Counted from the first letter of the stretch, positions 1 to 8,923 are shown. The stretch is 64,000 nucleotides of DNA from Arenivirga flava (GCF_030161575.1 NZ_BSUL01000001.1:868001-932000); one strand, 5' to 3'. Made by a program: numbers and translations. Notes: generated by a model not told the origin, from the letters alone.

Positions 1-484
1 TGATCGGCAGGAAGTTCGAGTCCAACGACCACCGAGGGACGATGTGCTGGTGCAGGTGGTCGGGGATGCCGGCGCCCGCCAGGCGGCCCTGGTTCATGCC
101 GATGTTGAAGCCGTCGACCCGCATGACCTCCGTGATGACCCGCATCGCCGTCTGGGTGAGCGTGCCGATCTCGAGGATCTCCTGCGACGTCGCGAGGTCG
201 TAGGTGCCGATATGGCGGTACGGGCACACGAGCAGATGACCCGTGTTGTACGGGTAGAGGTTCATGAGCACGAAGGCGTGCTCGCCGCGCGCCACGATGA
301 GCCCCTCGTCGTCGTTCATGCCCGGCTGGGCGCAGAACGGGCAGTGCGCCCGCTCGGGCTCCTGGCCCGACTCGATGTAGACCATCCGGTGCGGGGTCCA
401 CAGCCGCTGCATCCCGTCGGGGACGCCCCCGAAGTCGTCGGACGACTCGACGGGTCCGCCCTCGACGGGATCGCGGCGCGTCAT
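1..484 (-). CDS. HIT-family hydrolase/phosphorylase, C-terminus cut by window edge
   Basis: Histidine-triad nucleotide hydrolase or phosphorylase of the AP4A-phosphorylase-like type, probably cytosolic. The visible 161 residues start [10 protein letters not shown], carry a CPFC pair (residues about 49-52) and the catalytic triad HLHQHIVPRW near the window edge. The remaining C-terminus lies outside the window. The ATG overlaps the thrS stop codon (TGATG), so the gene is translationally coupled to thrS, an arrangement common in actinobacteria. The exact substrate cannot be read from the sequence. Confidence 0.9.
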   Translation of the reverse strand, partial: MTRRDPVEGGPVESSDDFGGVPDGMQRLWTPHRMVYIESGQEPERAHCPFCAQPGMNDDEGLIVARGEHAFVLMNLYPYNTGHLLVCPYRHIGTYDLATSQEILEIGTLTQTAMRVITEVMRVDGFNIGMNQGRLAGAGIPDHLHQHIVPRWSLDSNFLPI

Positions 485-2495
485 CAGACCTGCGCCCGGG
501 ACTCGATGGCCTCGAGGATGCGCGTCACGGCCTCGTCGACCGGCACGCCGTTGTCCTGACGACCGTCGCGGAAGCGGAAGCTCACCGCCCCGGCCGCCTG
601 GTCCTCCCCGCCCGCGATGAGCTGGAACGGCACCTTCGCCTTGGTGTGGTTGCGGATCTTCTTCTGCATCCGGTCGTCCGAGTCGTCGAGCTCGGCGCGC
701 ACGCCGTGGCGCCGCAGGCGGTCGACGATCTCGCCGAGGTACGGCGCGAAGTCGCCGGCGACCGGGATGCCCACGACCTGCACGGGCGCGAGCCAGGCCG
801 GGAAGGCGCCGGCATGGTGCTCGAGCAGGATCGCGAAGAATCGCTCGATCGAGCCGAACAGCGCGCGATGGATCATGATCGGCCGCTGCTTGCTGCCGTC
901 CGGGGCCGTGTACTCGAGCTCGAAGCGCTCGGGCAGGTTCGGATCGACCTGCACGGTCGACAGCTGCCAGGTTCGGCCGATCGCGTCACGGGTCTTGAGG
1001 TCGATCTTCGGGCCGTAGAAGGCGGCCTCGCCGGGCACCTCGGTGAGCTTGAGCCCGGTGGCCAGGGCGACGTTGCGCAGGGCGCCCGTCGCGTGCTCCC
1101 AGTACTCCTCGCTGCCGATCCACTTGTCCTTCTCGTCGTCGCGCATCGACAGCTCGAGCTCGAAGTCCGTGAGGCCGAAGTCGCGCAGCATCGAGACGAT
1201 GAACTCGAGCACCTTCGTCACCTCCCCTCGAGCTGGTCGGGGGTGACGAAGAGGTGCGCGTCGTCCTGGGTGAAGCCGCGCACGCGGGTGAGGCCGTGCA
1301 GGGCGCCCGAGAGCTCGTTGCGGTAGACGGTGCCGTTCTCGCTCATCCGCAGGGGCAGGTCGCGATAGCTGCGCTGCCGCTCCTTGTAGATGAGGATGTG
1401 CATCGGGCAGTTCATGGGTTTGAGGTAGTAGTCGGCGCCCTGCTTGACGACGTTGCCCTCGTCGTCGGTCTCCTCGTCCATGCGGATGGGCGGCCAGATG
1501 CCGTCGGCGTAGGTCTGCAGGTGCCCGGAGATCGAGAAGAGGTCGGCCTTCGCCAGGTGCGGCGTGTAGACCACGTTGTAGCCCTCGGCGAGATGACGCG
1601 CCCGCGCGTGCGCCTCCATCTCGTGGCGGATGATGCCGCCCTTCGGGTGCCAGACCGAGAGGCCCGAGCCGATCTCCTCGGGGAAGGAGAAGAGATCCAG
1701 CTCCTTGCCGAGCTTGCGGTGGTCGCGCTTGGCGGCCTCCTCGAGGCGCTCCTGGTAGGCGCGCAGCTCGTCCTTGGTGGGCCAGGCGGTGCCGTAGACG
1801 CGCTGCAGCTGCGGGTTCTTCTCGCTGCCGCGCCAGTAGGCGGCGGCCACGCGCATGAGCGCGAAGCCGTTGCCGATGAGGCGGGTGCTGGGCAGGTGAG
1901 GGCCGCGGCAGAGATCCTTCCAGACCGCCTCGCCGGTGCGCGGGTCGAGGTTGTCGTAGATCGTCAGCTCGCCACCGCCGACCTCGACGCTCTCGCCGTC
2001 CTTCCCGGAGGCCGCCCCGCCCTTGAGCCCGATGAGCTCCAGCTTGTAGGGCTCGTCGGCGAGCTCCGCGCGCGCCTCGTCCTCCGTGACGACGCGGCGG
2101 CTGAAGCGCTGGCCCTGGCGGACGATGCGCTCGGCCTGCTTCGCGATGGCCTTGAGGTCCTCGGGGGTGAAGGGGGTCTCGACGTCGAAGTCGTAGTAGA
2201 AGCCGTCGGTGACGGGCGGGCCGATGCCCAGCTTCGCCTCCGGGTTGATCGTCTGCACGGCCTGCGCGACGACGTGGGCCGCGGAGTGGCGCAGGATCGA
2301 GAGCCCGTCGGGCGAGCCGATGGTCACGGGCTCGGCGAGCTCGCCGGCAGCGACGGCGGCGTGCAGGTCGCGCAGCTCGCCGTCGATGCGCACCGCGACG
2401 ACCGACTTGTCCGAGAAGAGCGCGTCGCCCGTGGTGGTCTCCGTCGCCTCGACCGGGGTGAGCTCGGATGCGGGGCTGGCGGACGGCTCTGACAC
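484..2495 (-). CDS. thrS: Threonyl-tRNA synthetase, with an apparent single-base frameshift
   Basis: Charges tRNA-Thr. The GTG start follows an AAGGAG ribosome-binding site. Order of domains: TGS-like N-terminus ([17 protein letters not shown]), editing domain ([11 protein letters not shown]), class II catalytic core (zinc-site motif [11 protein letters not shown], motif [13 protein letters not shown]) and anticodon-binding domain ([12 protein letters not shown]). The frame breaks after FVTPDQLEG and resumes at [10 protein letters not shown] one frame over. Adding one base to the four-C run at 1224-1227 restores a 670-residue protein of normal length. The gene is essential and conserved on both sides of the break, so a sequencing error is the likeliest cause. 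Confidence 0.93.
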
Positions 2496-2628
2496 GGGGA
2501 TTCGGCTCCTTGCGATGCGGGTTCCGGCCCGAGCGGACCGGCTTCCCACTGTAGTCCTGGAGTCCGCCTCCGCCGACGTCGGCGCGGGCCGGGCTCGGGT
2601 CCCCGAGCAGGAAGCCGCCCGCAACGAC

Positions 2629-2654
2629 AGAACCCCCGCCGAAGCGGGGGTTCT
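2629..2654 (-). terminator. Intrinsic terminator of the tRNA Gly-Cys-Val transcript
   Basis: Perfect 11-bp stem (AGAACCCCCGC with GCGGGGGTTCT) and a 4-nt loop, immediately downstream of tRNA-Val(GAC) on the minus strand. Confidence 0.8.
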
Positions 2655-2657
2655 CGA

Positions 2658-2732
2658 TGGTGGGCGATACTGGGATCGAACCAGTGACCTCTTCCGTGTC
2701 AGGGAAGCGCGCTACCGCTGCGCCAATCGCCC
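2658..2732 (-). tRNA. tRNA-Val (GAC)
   Basis: Cloverleaf with acceptor GGGCGAT/ATCGCCC, anticodon stem CTTCC/GGAAG with loop CTGACAC (anticodon GAC) and T-arm ACTGG-TTCGATC-CCAGT. The CCA end is encoded. It is the last gene of a minus-strand Gly-Cys-Val cluster. Confidence 0.97.
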
Positions 2733-2764
2733 ATTCGACGTGCACCGAAACCGGTGTGCACCGA

Positions 2765-2838
2765 TGGAGGTGGAGACGGGATTCGAACCCGCGTATACGG
2801 CTTTGCAGGCCGCTGCCTCGCCTCTCGGCCACTCCACC
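2765..2838 (-). tRNA. tRNA-Cys (GCA)
   Basis: Acceptor GGTGGAG/CTCCACC, anticodon loop CTGCAAA (GCA), T-arm with TTCGAAT, discriminator U and encoded CCA. It lies between tRNA-Gly and tRNA-Val in one transcript. Confidence 0.97.
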
Positions 2839-2886
2839 GCGTGGGTCCTTACCGTAAGCTGGCCCCTCCTGGGAGGGGCCGACTCG

Positions 2887-2958
2887 AGCGGATGACGAGA
2901 TTCGAACTCGCGACCCTCACCTTGGCAAGGTGATGCGCTACCACTGCGCCACATCCGC
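2887..2958 (-). tRNA. tRNA-Gly (GCC)
   Basis: Acceptor GCGGATG/CATCCGC, anticodon loop TTGCCAA (GCC), T-arm GCGAG-TTCGAAT-CTCGT and discriminator U. No CCA is encoded. It is the first gene of the Gly-Cys-Val cluster. Confidence 0.97.
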
Positions 2959-3124
2959 GTTTCGCATCGCTGCGAACAAGAGAGACTCTATACGGATGTC
3001 TCAGCGCCGTGCAAATCGAGGTCGGCCCGGGCGTGGCGCGGAGGCGTCGGACAGGAGGACCGGGGGGCGACCCGCCCGCATGGTCAACGGAGCCCGTGGA
3101 GTTGTGGCAGGATGGTCTCATCAC

Positions 3125-3197
3125 GGGCGATTGGCGCAGTTGGTAGCGCGCTTCGTTCACACCGAAGAGGTCATCAGTTCGAGTCTGGTATCGCCCA
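3125..3197 (+). tRNA. tRNA-Val (CAC)
   Basis: Acceptor GGGCGAT/ATCGCCC, anticodon stem CTTCG/CGAAG with loop TTCACAC (anticodon CAC). No CCA is encoded. It is transcribed divergently from the Gly-Cys-Val cluster, and its 5' half is nearly identical to that of tRNA-Val(GAC). Confidence 0.97.
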
Positions 3198-3202
3198 CGT
3201 GA

Positions 3203-3227
3203 GAAACCCCGCTCCGGCGGGGGTTTC
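3203..3227 (+). terminator. Terminator after tRNA-Val(CAC)
   Basis: Hairpin GAAACCCCGC/GCGGGGGTTTC just downstream of the tRNA, with one unpaired G in the 3' arm. Confidence 0.7.
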
Positions 3228-3260
3228 GTCGTTGAGGCGCTCGAATCGCAGTGGCGCCCC

Positions 3261-4007
3261 TCAGCCGGCGGTGTCGCGGAACCGGAAGCAGCAACGGGCA
3301 GCCACCCCGAGCGCCACGGCCCACCCCGCCATGACGATGCCTCCGGGCACGGGATCGAGCAGCCCGACCCCGGGGTAGGCCGTGAGCAGCTGCATCCCGG
3401 CGAGGTCCGGCAGGAATCGCAGGGCGGGGACGACCCCGAGCAGCGAGATGGAGAGGCCCAGTACCACCGGCACGAGCACGACGAGCGTCACGATGAGACT
3501 CCTGGCGATGATCGTGACCGAGGCGGCGATCAGGCCGATCAGCGCGTAGTTCACCGCCACGCCGAGCAGGTTCCAGCCCATCGCCGGCGTGAACTCGTCG
3601 ATGCGTAGCGCGTGCTCCCCGAGGATCGAGTGCTTCAGGACGACTGCGGCCCCGGTGGAGACGAGGCCCACGAGCAGCGCGACGGCCGTGATTGCGAGGA
3701 GCTTCGCGGCGAGCACCCCGTCGCGTCTCGGCGTCGCGGCCAGCGTGGTGCGCAGCTGACCGTCGAGGTAGTCGGTGCCGGTGACGAGTGCGGCGACGAG
3801 GATGATGAGCGGCTGCCCGAAGCCGGCGGTCTCGAAGCCGTGCGATGCGACGGGGAACGAGCGTCCCGCGACACCGCCCCCATCGAAGGCCATCCCGGAG
3901 GCGACCGCGAGCAGGGGCGGGAGGAGGAGCGCTGCGACGATGGCGCCCGCGATGCTGCGGAGCGTGATCGCCTTCGTCCACTCGGCACGGAGCGTGCGCA
4001 TGCTCAC
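3261..4007 (-). CDS. ABC-2 type exporter permease (second permease)
   Basis: Integral membrane subunit of about 248 residues with around six hydrophobic helices, as usual for single-domain ABC-2 permeases. It opens with the typical RTLRAEWTKAITLRSI stretch and includes GTDYLDGQLRTTLAATPRR, matching the cytoplasmic loop of these permeases. The GTG start overlaps the preceding permease stop (GTGA); an in-frame ATG lies six bases on. It is the last gene of the operon HK - RR - ATPase - permease - permease. The substrate is unknown. Exporters paired with NarL-type two-component systems often handle antimicrobial peptides or lipids, but nothing here decides it. Confidence 0.8.
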   Translation of the reverse strand: MSMRTLRAEWTKAITLRSIAGAIVAALLLPPLLAVASGMAFDGGGVAGRSFPVASHGFETAGFGQPLIILVAALVTGTDYLDGQLRTTLAATPRRDGVLAAKLLAITAVALLVGLVSTGAAVVLKHSILGEHALRIDEFTPAMGWNLLGVAVNYALIGLIAASVTIIARSLIVTLVVLVPVVLGLSISLLGVVPALRFLPDLAGMQLLTAYPGVGLLDPVPGGIVMAGWAVALGVAARCCFRFRDTAG

Positions 4008-4784
4008 AGGTCCCGCCGCACGAAGGAGACCGCCGCGGCACCGAGCAGGAGGAGCGTCCAACCCGCCTGCACGAGACCGCCGGCGAGCGGGTCGAGGTGG
4101 GTGCCGGCCGCCGGGTCCGAGTACAGCGCGGCTCCCGCGGCGACCGGGAGCCACGCCGCCCCGCTCCAGAGTCCCGCCAGGAGATCGCCCACGCCGATCA
4201 CGAGCGGCACGATGAGGATGAGCGGCAGGATCGCGGAGCGGGCGAGCACGCCGACCGCGAACGCGATGAGCGCGGTGAGCACCCACGCCAGCACCACCCC
4301 GCCGAGGTTCGCCCAGATGGCGGGCCGCAGCGCCCATGGGTCGACCCCCGTCGTGCCCGACGCGTGCGTGATCACCAGCGTGCCCCACATGGTGAGCACG
4401 CCGATCGCCCCGACCGAGGCCGCGAGGAGCAGCGCCTTGGCCGTGAAGACGCGCCATCGGCGCGGAGTGGCGAGCAGCGTCGTGCGTGCGGAGCTGCCGG
4501 CCGCCGCCGTACTCGCTGCCGGCGTGGAGCGCCGCCAGCACGATCACGAGCACGTAGCCCAGACCGGCCATCTCGAATCCCTGGAACTCGAGCGGGACGG
4601 GCTCGGAGGAGAACAGGCGCGGGTCGTCCGAGTCGAGCGCGACCGACGATGCGGCGTTGCTCCACGCCATCGGCCAGGTGCCGAGGATCGCCAGCAGCGC
4701 GAGGACCCACGTGGGACGAGCCGTGAAGAGCTTCGTCGACTCCGCTCTGCAGAGCGACGTCGCCGATCGGAGCCGGCACGTCAC
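4004..4784 (-). CDS. ABC-2 type exporter permease (first permease), frameshifted by a 4-bp tandem duplication
   Basis: The N-terminal half (AESTKLFTARPTWVLALLAIL, then GLGYVLVIVLAALHAGSEYGG) is in one frame. The C-terminal half (GVLTMWGTLVITHASG to AAAVSFVRRDL) is in another. The break coincides with a tandem GTGC-GTGC at 4482-4489. Removing one copy gives CAGCTCCGCACGACGCTG, which reads QLRTTL as in the partner permease, and a 258-residue protein. Unlike the other broken genes here this is not a homopolymer loss, so it may be a real slippage mutation or phase switch, or another assembly error. The GTG start overlaps the ATPase stop. Confidence 0.75.
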
Positions 4785-5518
4785 GGGGCCGTCCCGTCGC
4801 AGCCGGAGGCGCGGTACGCAGCCTGCCCATCCGTCAGTGCGAAGAACGCCTCCTCCAGCGTCGCGTGATCTCCGGTGACCGCCTCGGCGGTGCCCGACGC
4901 GAGGACTCCGGCCCGGGCGATCACGACCACGTCATCCGCGATGCCCTCCATCTCGCCCATCAGGTGGCTGGAGACCAGCACCGTCTTCCCCGCGTCCGCG
5001 AGCGAGCGCAGGAGACGTCTCGTCCAGCGGATGCCATCAGGGTCGAGGCCGTTCGTCGGCTCGTCCAGCACGAGCACGTCCGGGTCGCCGAGCAGCGCGG
5101 CGGCGATGCCGAGGCGCTGCCCCATGCCGAGTGAGAACCGGCCGATCCGCGTCCTCGCCGCCTCGCGCAGACCGGTGAGCTCGAGCACCTCGTCGACGCG
5201 CCGTGCCGCGATGGCGTTCGACTGCGCCACCCAGGTGAGATGCGCCCTGGCCGTGCGGCCCCTGTTCGCGCCCGGTCCGTCGAGCATCGCTCCCACCTCC
5301 AGCAGCGGGCGATCCAGCGATCGGTACGGGCGACCCCCGATCAGGGCCGTGCCGCTCGTCGCGCGGTCGAGCCCCAGCAGGATGCGCAGGGTGGAGCTCT
5401 TGCCCGCTCCGTTCGGTCCCAGGAGACCGGTGACCCGACCGGGATGGGCGGTGAAGGTGACGTCGTGCACCACGGCTCGCGAGCCGTGGCGTTTGACCAG
5501 GTGACTGACTTCGATCAT
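4781..5518 (-). CDS. ABC transporter ATP-binding protein (ABC-2 exporter family)
   Basis: ATPase of 245 residues that energises the two downstream permeases. Walker A GPNGAGKSS is near residue 34, the signature is FSLGMGQRLG, Walker B is VLVLDEPTNG and the switch His lies in SSHLMGEME. Its length fits a single nucleotide-binding domain of the exporter type. The stop overlaps the start of permease 1. It lies 67 nt downstream of the response regulator on the same strand, so the two-component system probably controls this exporter. Confidence 0.92.
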   Translation of the reverse strand: MIEVSHLVKRHGSRAVVHDVTFTAHPGRVTGLLGPNGAGKSSTLRILLGLDRATSGTALIGGRPYRSLDRPLLEVGAMLDGPGANRGRTARAHLTWVAQSNAIAARRVDEVLELTGLREAARTRIGRFSLGMGQRLGIAAALLGDPDVLVLDEPTNGLDPDGIRWTRRLLRSLADAGKTVLVSSHLMGEMEGIADDVVVIARAGVLASGTAEAVTGDHATLEEAFFALTDGQAAYRASGCDGTAP

Positions 5519-5585
5519 GCCGTCGAGCCAACCGGGCCGCCTGCCGGCTGTCAGTCTGCGGGCGTCGACGATCGTCCGCCCCGGC

Positions 5586-6236
5586 TCAGTGCGCCGAGGG
5601 CGTCACCAGGCCGCTCTCGTAGGCGATCACGACGAGACCCGCCCGGTCCCGCGCCTGCAGCTTGGCCATGACGCGGCTCACGTAGGTGCGCGCCGTGGTC
5701 GCCGTGACGAACAGCGCTGCCGCGATCTCGGCGTTCGACCTGCCTCGTCCGATGAGCACCAGCGTCTCGCGCTCCCGCGCGGTGAGGTGCGCCAGCAGCT
5801 CGTGCTCGTGGCGGCCGGCGAACCGGCCGATGAGGCGCTTCGTCACCTCGGGTGCGAGCAGCGCGTTCCCCTCGTGCACCACCCGGATCGCGCGCAGCAC
5901 CTCGGCCGGCGGACTGTTCTTCAGCACGAAGCCGGAGGCACCCGAGGCGAGGGCCCCGTAGACGTACTCGTCGAGGTCGAAGGTGGTGAGCACGATCACG
6001 CGCATCGCACCGCCCCGCGCCGTCAGCGCGCGCGTCGCGGCGATGCCGTCCATGCTCGGCATCCGGACGTCCATGAGGACGACATCGGGGTGCAACTCCC
6101 CCGCCAGCTCGATCGCCCCCCGCCCATCCTCGGCCTCCCCCACGACCTCCATCCCGGCCTCGCTGTCGACGAGCAGACGGAGGGAGGAGCGGATCGACGG
6201 TTCGTCGTCGGCGAGCAGCACCGCGATGTCGCTCAT
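5586..6236 (-). CDS. NarL/FixJ-family response regulator
   Basis: A 216-residue transcription factor. The receiver domain has the acidic pair D10/D11, phosphoacceptor D56 (DVVLMDVRMPS) and the conserved Lys in GFVLKNS. The C-terminal LuxR-type helix-turn-helix reads LTARERETLVLIGRGRSNAE. The ATG overlaps the stop of the histidine kinase gene, so the pair is translationally coupled. It likely regulates the ABC exporter genes that follow. Confidence 0.95.
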   Translation of the reverse strand: MSDIAVLLADDEPSIRSSLRLLVDSEAGMEVVGEAEDGRGAIELAGELHPDVVLMDVRMPSMDGIAATRALTARGGAMRVIVLTTFDLDEYVYGALASGASGFVLKNSPPAEVLRAIRVVHEGNALLAPEVTKRLIGRFAGRHEHELLAHLTARERETLVLIGRGRSNAEIAAALFVTATTARTYVSRVMAKLQARDRAGLVVIAYESGLVTPSAH

Positions 6237-7384
6237 CGGCGTCCACCGCTGGCCGGCCCGGCGGAGCGCGGCAGCACGACCGACACCGTGAAGCCGGAGG
6301 GTGCGGAGGCGAACGACGCGGAGCCGCCGAGGAGCTCGGCCCGCTCGCGCAGCCCGATCAGCCCGTGCCCCGCCCGGATCGCGCCGGACACGCCGCGGCC
6401 GTCGTCGAGCACTCGGACGGCCACCGCGTCGGGCGTGGTGACGACCTGCACGCCGATGGACGACGCCGCCGCGTGGCGCAGCGCGTTCGTCACCGACTCC
6501 TGAACGGTGCGCAGCACCGTCGTCCCGACCCCTGCGGGCAGGTCGTCGAGGGCGGCGGGGTCGGCGTCGAGCTGCACCGCGACCCCCGTCCGCTCGGCCG
6601 CGCGGACGACGCTCGCGAGCGCCGCGGAGAGCGGGCTGGAGGCATCGGAGTCGGCGCGCACCCGCGCGATGAGATCCCGCAGCTCCGAGAGCGAGGATCG
6701 CGCGTCCTCCTCGATCCCCCGCAGCGTCTCGCGCAGCTGCTCCTCCCGGACCGTGGGGACGTGCGCAGCGACACCCGCGCGGACGCCGATCGCCCCCAGG
6801 GAGTGCGACAGCACGTCGTGCACGTCGCGGGCCAGGTGCAGACGCTCCTGCGCCCTCGATTGCTCCGCCGCCGCCGCCTCGGCCTCGCGTGAGCGGACTC
6901 CGAGCGCCCAGGCACCGGCGAGCACGACGGTGCTGAGCAGGACGGTGCGGAAGCGTTCCTCTGCACCATCGGCGCCGAGCAGCAGGGCGACCACCGCGAC
7001 GACGAGCGCACCGAGGAGCAGCCACCAGGGGAAGCGCTGCCGCCCGCGGGCCTCCGCGAGGCGGAAGACCGCGAAACCCGTCAGCACGAACGGGTCGGCG
7101 GTGAGACCGGCCAGCCATGCCGCGGCGGTCGCAGCACCGCTCAGCGGGACGGCCGACGCCGACCACCGCGGGCTGGCGGCGGCCGCGGCCACGGCGATCG
7201 CACCGAGGGCGACCTGCGCCCAGCGGGCAATCGCCTCCTCCGAGGCCACGCTCAGCCAGAGGCCGATCAGGACCGCCGCCGCGAGCATCCACCGGACCGC
7301 TCGTCGGCGCAGGAGATCGCGGCGGACCCTGCCCGCAGGCGGCGCGGCGCGGTCGCGCGGCGCGTGCTCGGCGTCGATCCCCAT
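6233..7384 (-). CDS. Sensor histidine kinase, HisKA_3 (NarX/DesK-like) family
   Basis: Membrane sensor kinase of 383 residues. Several hydrophobic segments occupy residues about 30-165. The dimerisation/phosphoacceptor box is RLHLARDVHDVLSHSLGAIG, with His189 as the expected phosphorylation site. The ATPase domain has the N-box ESVTNALRHA and the G-box DDGRGVSG. There is no large extracellular domain, so the stimulus is probably sensed in or at the membrane. The ATG sits 6 nt after a TACGAT hexamer, suggesting a leaderless mRNA. Confidence 0.93.
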   Translation of the reverse strand: MGIDAEHAPRDRAAPPAGRVRRDLLRRRAVRWMLAAAVLIGLWLSVASEEAIARWAQVALGAIAVAAAAASPRWSASAVPLSGAATAAAWLAGLTADPFVLTGFAVFRLAEARGRQRFPWWLLLGALVVAVVALLLGADGAEERFRTVLLSTVVLAGAWALGVRSREAEAAAAEQSRAQERLHLARDVHDVLSHSLGAIGVRAGVAAHVPTVREEQLRETLRGIEEDARSSLSELRDLIARVRADSDASSPLSAALASVVRAAERTGVAVQLDADPAALDDLPAGVGTTVLRTVQESVTNALRHAAASSIGVQVVTTPDAVAVRVLDDGRGVSGAIRAGHGLIGLRERAELLGGSASFASAPSGFTVSVVLPRSAGPASGGRR

Positions 7385-7390
7385 GCTCCG

Positions 7391-7396
7391 ATCGTA
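7391..7396 (-). promoter_or_regulatory. -10 box, leaderless start of histidine kinase operon
   Basis: TACGAT on the minus strand, 6 nt before the ATG at 7384, which would place the transcription start at the A of the ATG. Confidence 0.6.
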
Positions 7397-7440
7397 GGAG
7401 CAGGTCGGTCGGGCCGACGCGGCGGCCGACCTCCGGAGAC

Positions 7441-7478
7441 GCCGGAGGGGCGCCGCCAGCTGGCGACGCCCCTCCGGC
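7441..7478. terminator. Hairpin terminator downstream of amtB
   Basis: A 12-bp GC stem (GCCGGAGGGGCG/CGCCCCTCCGGC) sits 16 bp past the amtB stop. It lacks a T-tract, as is common in high-GC actinobacteria. Confidence 0.7.
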
Positions 7479-7493
7479 CGATGACGGATCGGG

Positions 7494-8759
7494 TCACACC
7501 TTCTCGGTGAAGACGTACCCCTCCTCGCCGTGCACGACCGTGTCGATGCCGGCGATCTCGTCCTCGTTCTTCACGCGGAAGCCGATCGTCTTCTCGATGG
7601 CGAGGCCGATGACGAACGCCCCGACGAACGAGTAGATCAGCACCGAGAAGGCCGCGATGGCCTGAACGAGCAGCTGCGTGGCGTCGCCGCCCATGAACAG
7701 GCCGGTGCCGTTGGCGAAGAAGCCGAGGTAGAGCGTTCCGATCAGACCGCCGATGAGGTGGATGCCCACCACGTCGAGCGAGTCGTCGAAGCCGAGCTTG
7801 AACTTGAGGTCGATCGCGAGAGCGCAGACCGCGCCGGCGATGAGGCCGAGCACGATGGCCCAGATGGGGTCGATCGAGGCGCAGGCCGGGGTGATCGCGA
7901 CGAGACCCGTCACGGCGCCCGATGCGGCACCGACCGAGGTGGCCTTGCCGTCCTTGATCTTCTCGACCACGAGCCAGGCGAGCAGTGCGGCGGCCGGGGC
8001 GGCGATCGTGTTGATGAAGGCCAGCGCGGCGACACCGTCGGCGGCGAGCTCGGAGCCCGCGTTGAAGCCGAACCAGCCGAACCAGAGCAGACCGGCGCCG
8101 AGCAGCACGAACGGCGGGTTGTGCGGCACGTGCGCGCCCTTGGCGAAGCCCACGCGCTTGCCGAGGACCAGGGCCAGGGCCAGGGCGGCCGCACCCGCGT
8201 TGATGTGCACCGCGGTGCCGCCGGCGAAGTCGATCGCGCCGACGCCGAAGGTCTCCTGCATGCCGTGCGTGATCCAGCCGCCGTAGGCGAAGGAGCCGTC
8301 CTCGGCCAGGCCGAAGTTGAAGACCCAGCTGGCGACGGGGAAGTAGACGAGCGTGGACCAGACCGCGGCGAAGACCATCCAGGCACCGAACTTCGCGCGG
8401 TCGGCGATGGCTCCCGAGACGAGCGCGACGGTGAGGATCGCGAAGGTCGCCTGGAAGGCGGCGAAGGCGAGCGGCGGGTAGGCGGCGCCCTCGGGGACCT
8501 CGAGGAGGCTGTTCAGGTTGATCGCCGCCGTGTCGATGCCGAACAGGGGGCTCGTCCCCTCGGCGCTGTTGAAGGTCACGGCGTAGCCGTAGACGACCCA
8601 GAGCACGCCGATCAGGCCGATGGCGCCGAAGCTCATCATCATCATGCTGATCACGCTCTTCGCCTTGACCAGGCCGCCGTAGAAGAAGGCGAGGCCGGGA
8701 GTCATGAGCAGGACGAATGCAGCGGCGAACAGGAGGAAGGCAGTATTGCCCTGGTCCAT
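7494..8759 (-). CDS. amtB: Ammonium transporter AmtB
   Basis: Inner-membrane ammonium channel/transporter of 421 residues with about eleven helices. It contains the family signature DFAGGTAVHINAGAAALAL and the second pore-His motif VVGIHLIGG. Both pore histidines are present. The ATG is preceded by GAGAGG. Upstream lies a tandem GlnR-type operator matching that of glnA1, so nitrogen limitation probably induces it. Unusually, neither glnK nor glnD follows it; the next gene downstream belongs to the unrelated two-component operon. Confidence 0.96.
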   Translation of the reverse strand: MDQGNTAFLLFAAAFVLLMTPGLAFFYGGLVKAKSVISMMMMSFGAIGLIGVLWVVYGYAVTFNSAEGTSPLFGIDTAAINLNSLLEVPEGAAYPPLAFAAFQATFAILTVALVSGAIADRAKFGAWMVFAAVWSTLVYFPVASWVFNFGLAEDGSFAYGGWITHGMQETFGVGAIDFAGGTAVHINAGAAALALALVLGKRVGFAKGAHVPHNPPFVLLGAGLLWFGWFGFNAGSELAADGVAALAFINTIAAPAAALLAWLVVEKIKDGKATSVGAASGAVTGLVAITPACASIDPIWAIVLGLIAGAVCALAIDLKFKLGFDDSLDVVGIHLIGGLIGTLYLGFFANGTGLFMGGDATQLLVQAIAAFSVLIYSFVGAFVIGLAIEKTIGFRVKNEDEIAGIDTVVHGEEGYVFTEKV

Positions 8760-8840
8760 TTCGAAACCTCTCTACGGGTGCAAGGGATCCCCGCGAGCAC
8801 TCGGATCATGTTCGCGGTGACCCGAGTCTGGCGAGAGCAG

Positions 8841-8878
8841 GTTTCGACCGGAGTCACCCGGTGTTTCGGGAATGTAAC
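8841..8878 (-). promoter_or_regulatory. Tandem GlnR-type operator upstream of amtB
   Basis: On the minus strand GTTAC-n6-GAAAC (8878 to 8863) matches the actinobacterial GlnR half-site pattern exactly. A second GAAAC (8845 to 8841) follows with the canonical 22-bp period, although the half-site between them (TGACT) is degenerate. The region lies 82-119 nt before the amtB ATG. Confidence 0.75.
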
Positions 8879-8923
8879 GCCGATTCGCCCTTTGTAAACA
8901 GTGCGTTTCGGCAGTCTCCGCGG

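Noticed and set aside
8760..8923. Possible riboswitch in the amtB leader
   Set aside because: No conserved aptamer was recognised. The striking sequences are the GlnR-type half-sites.
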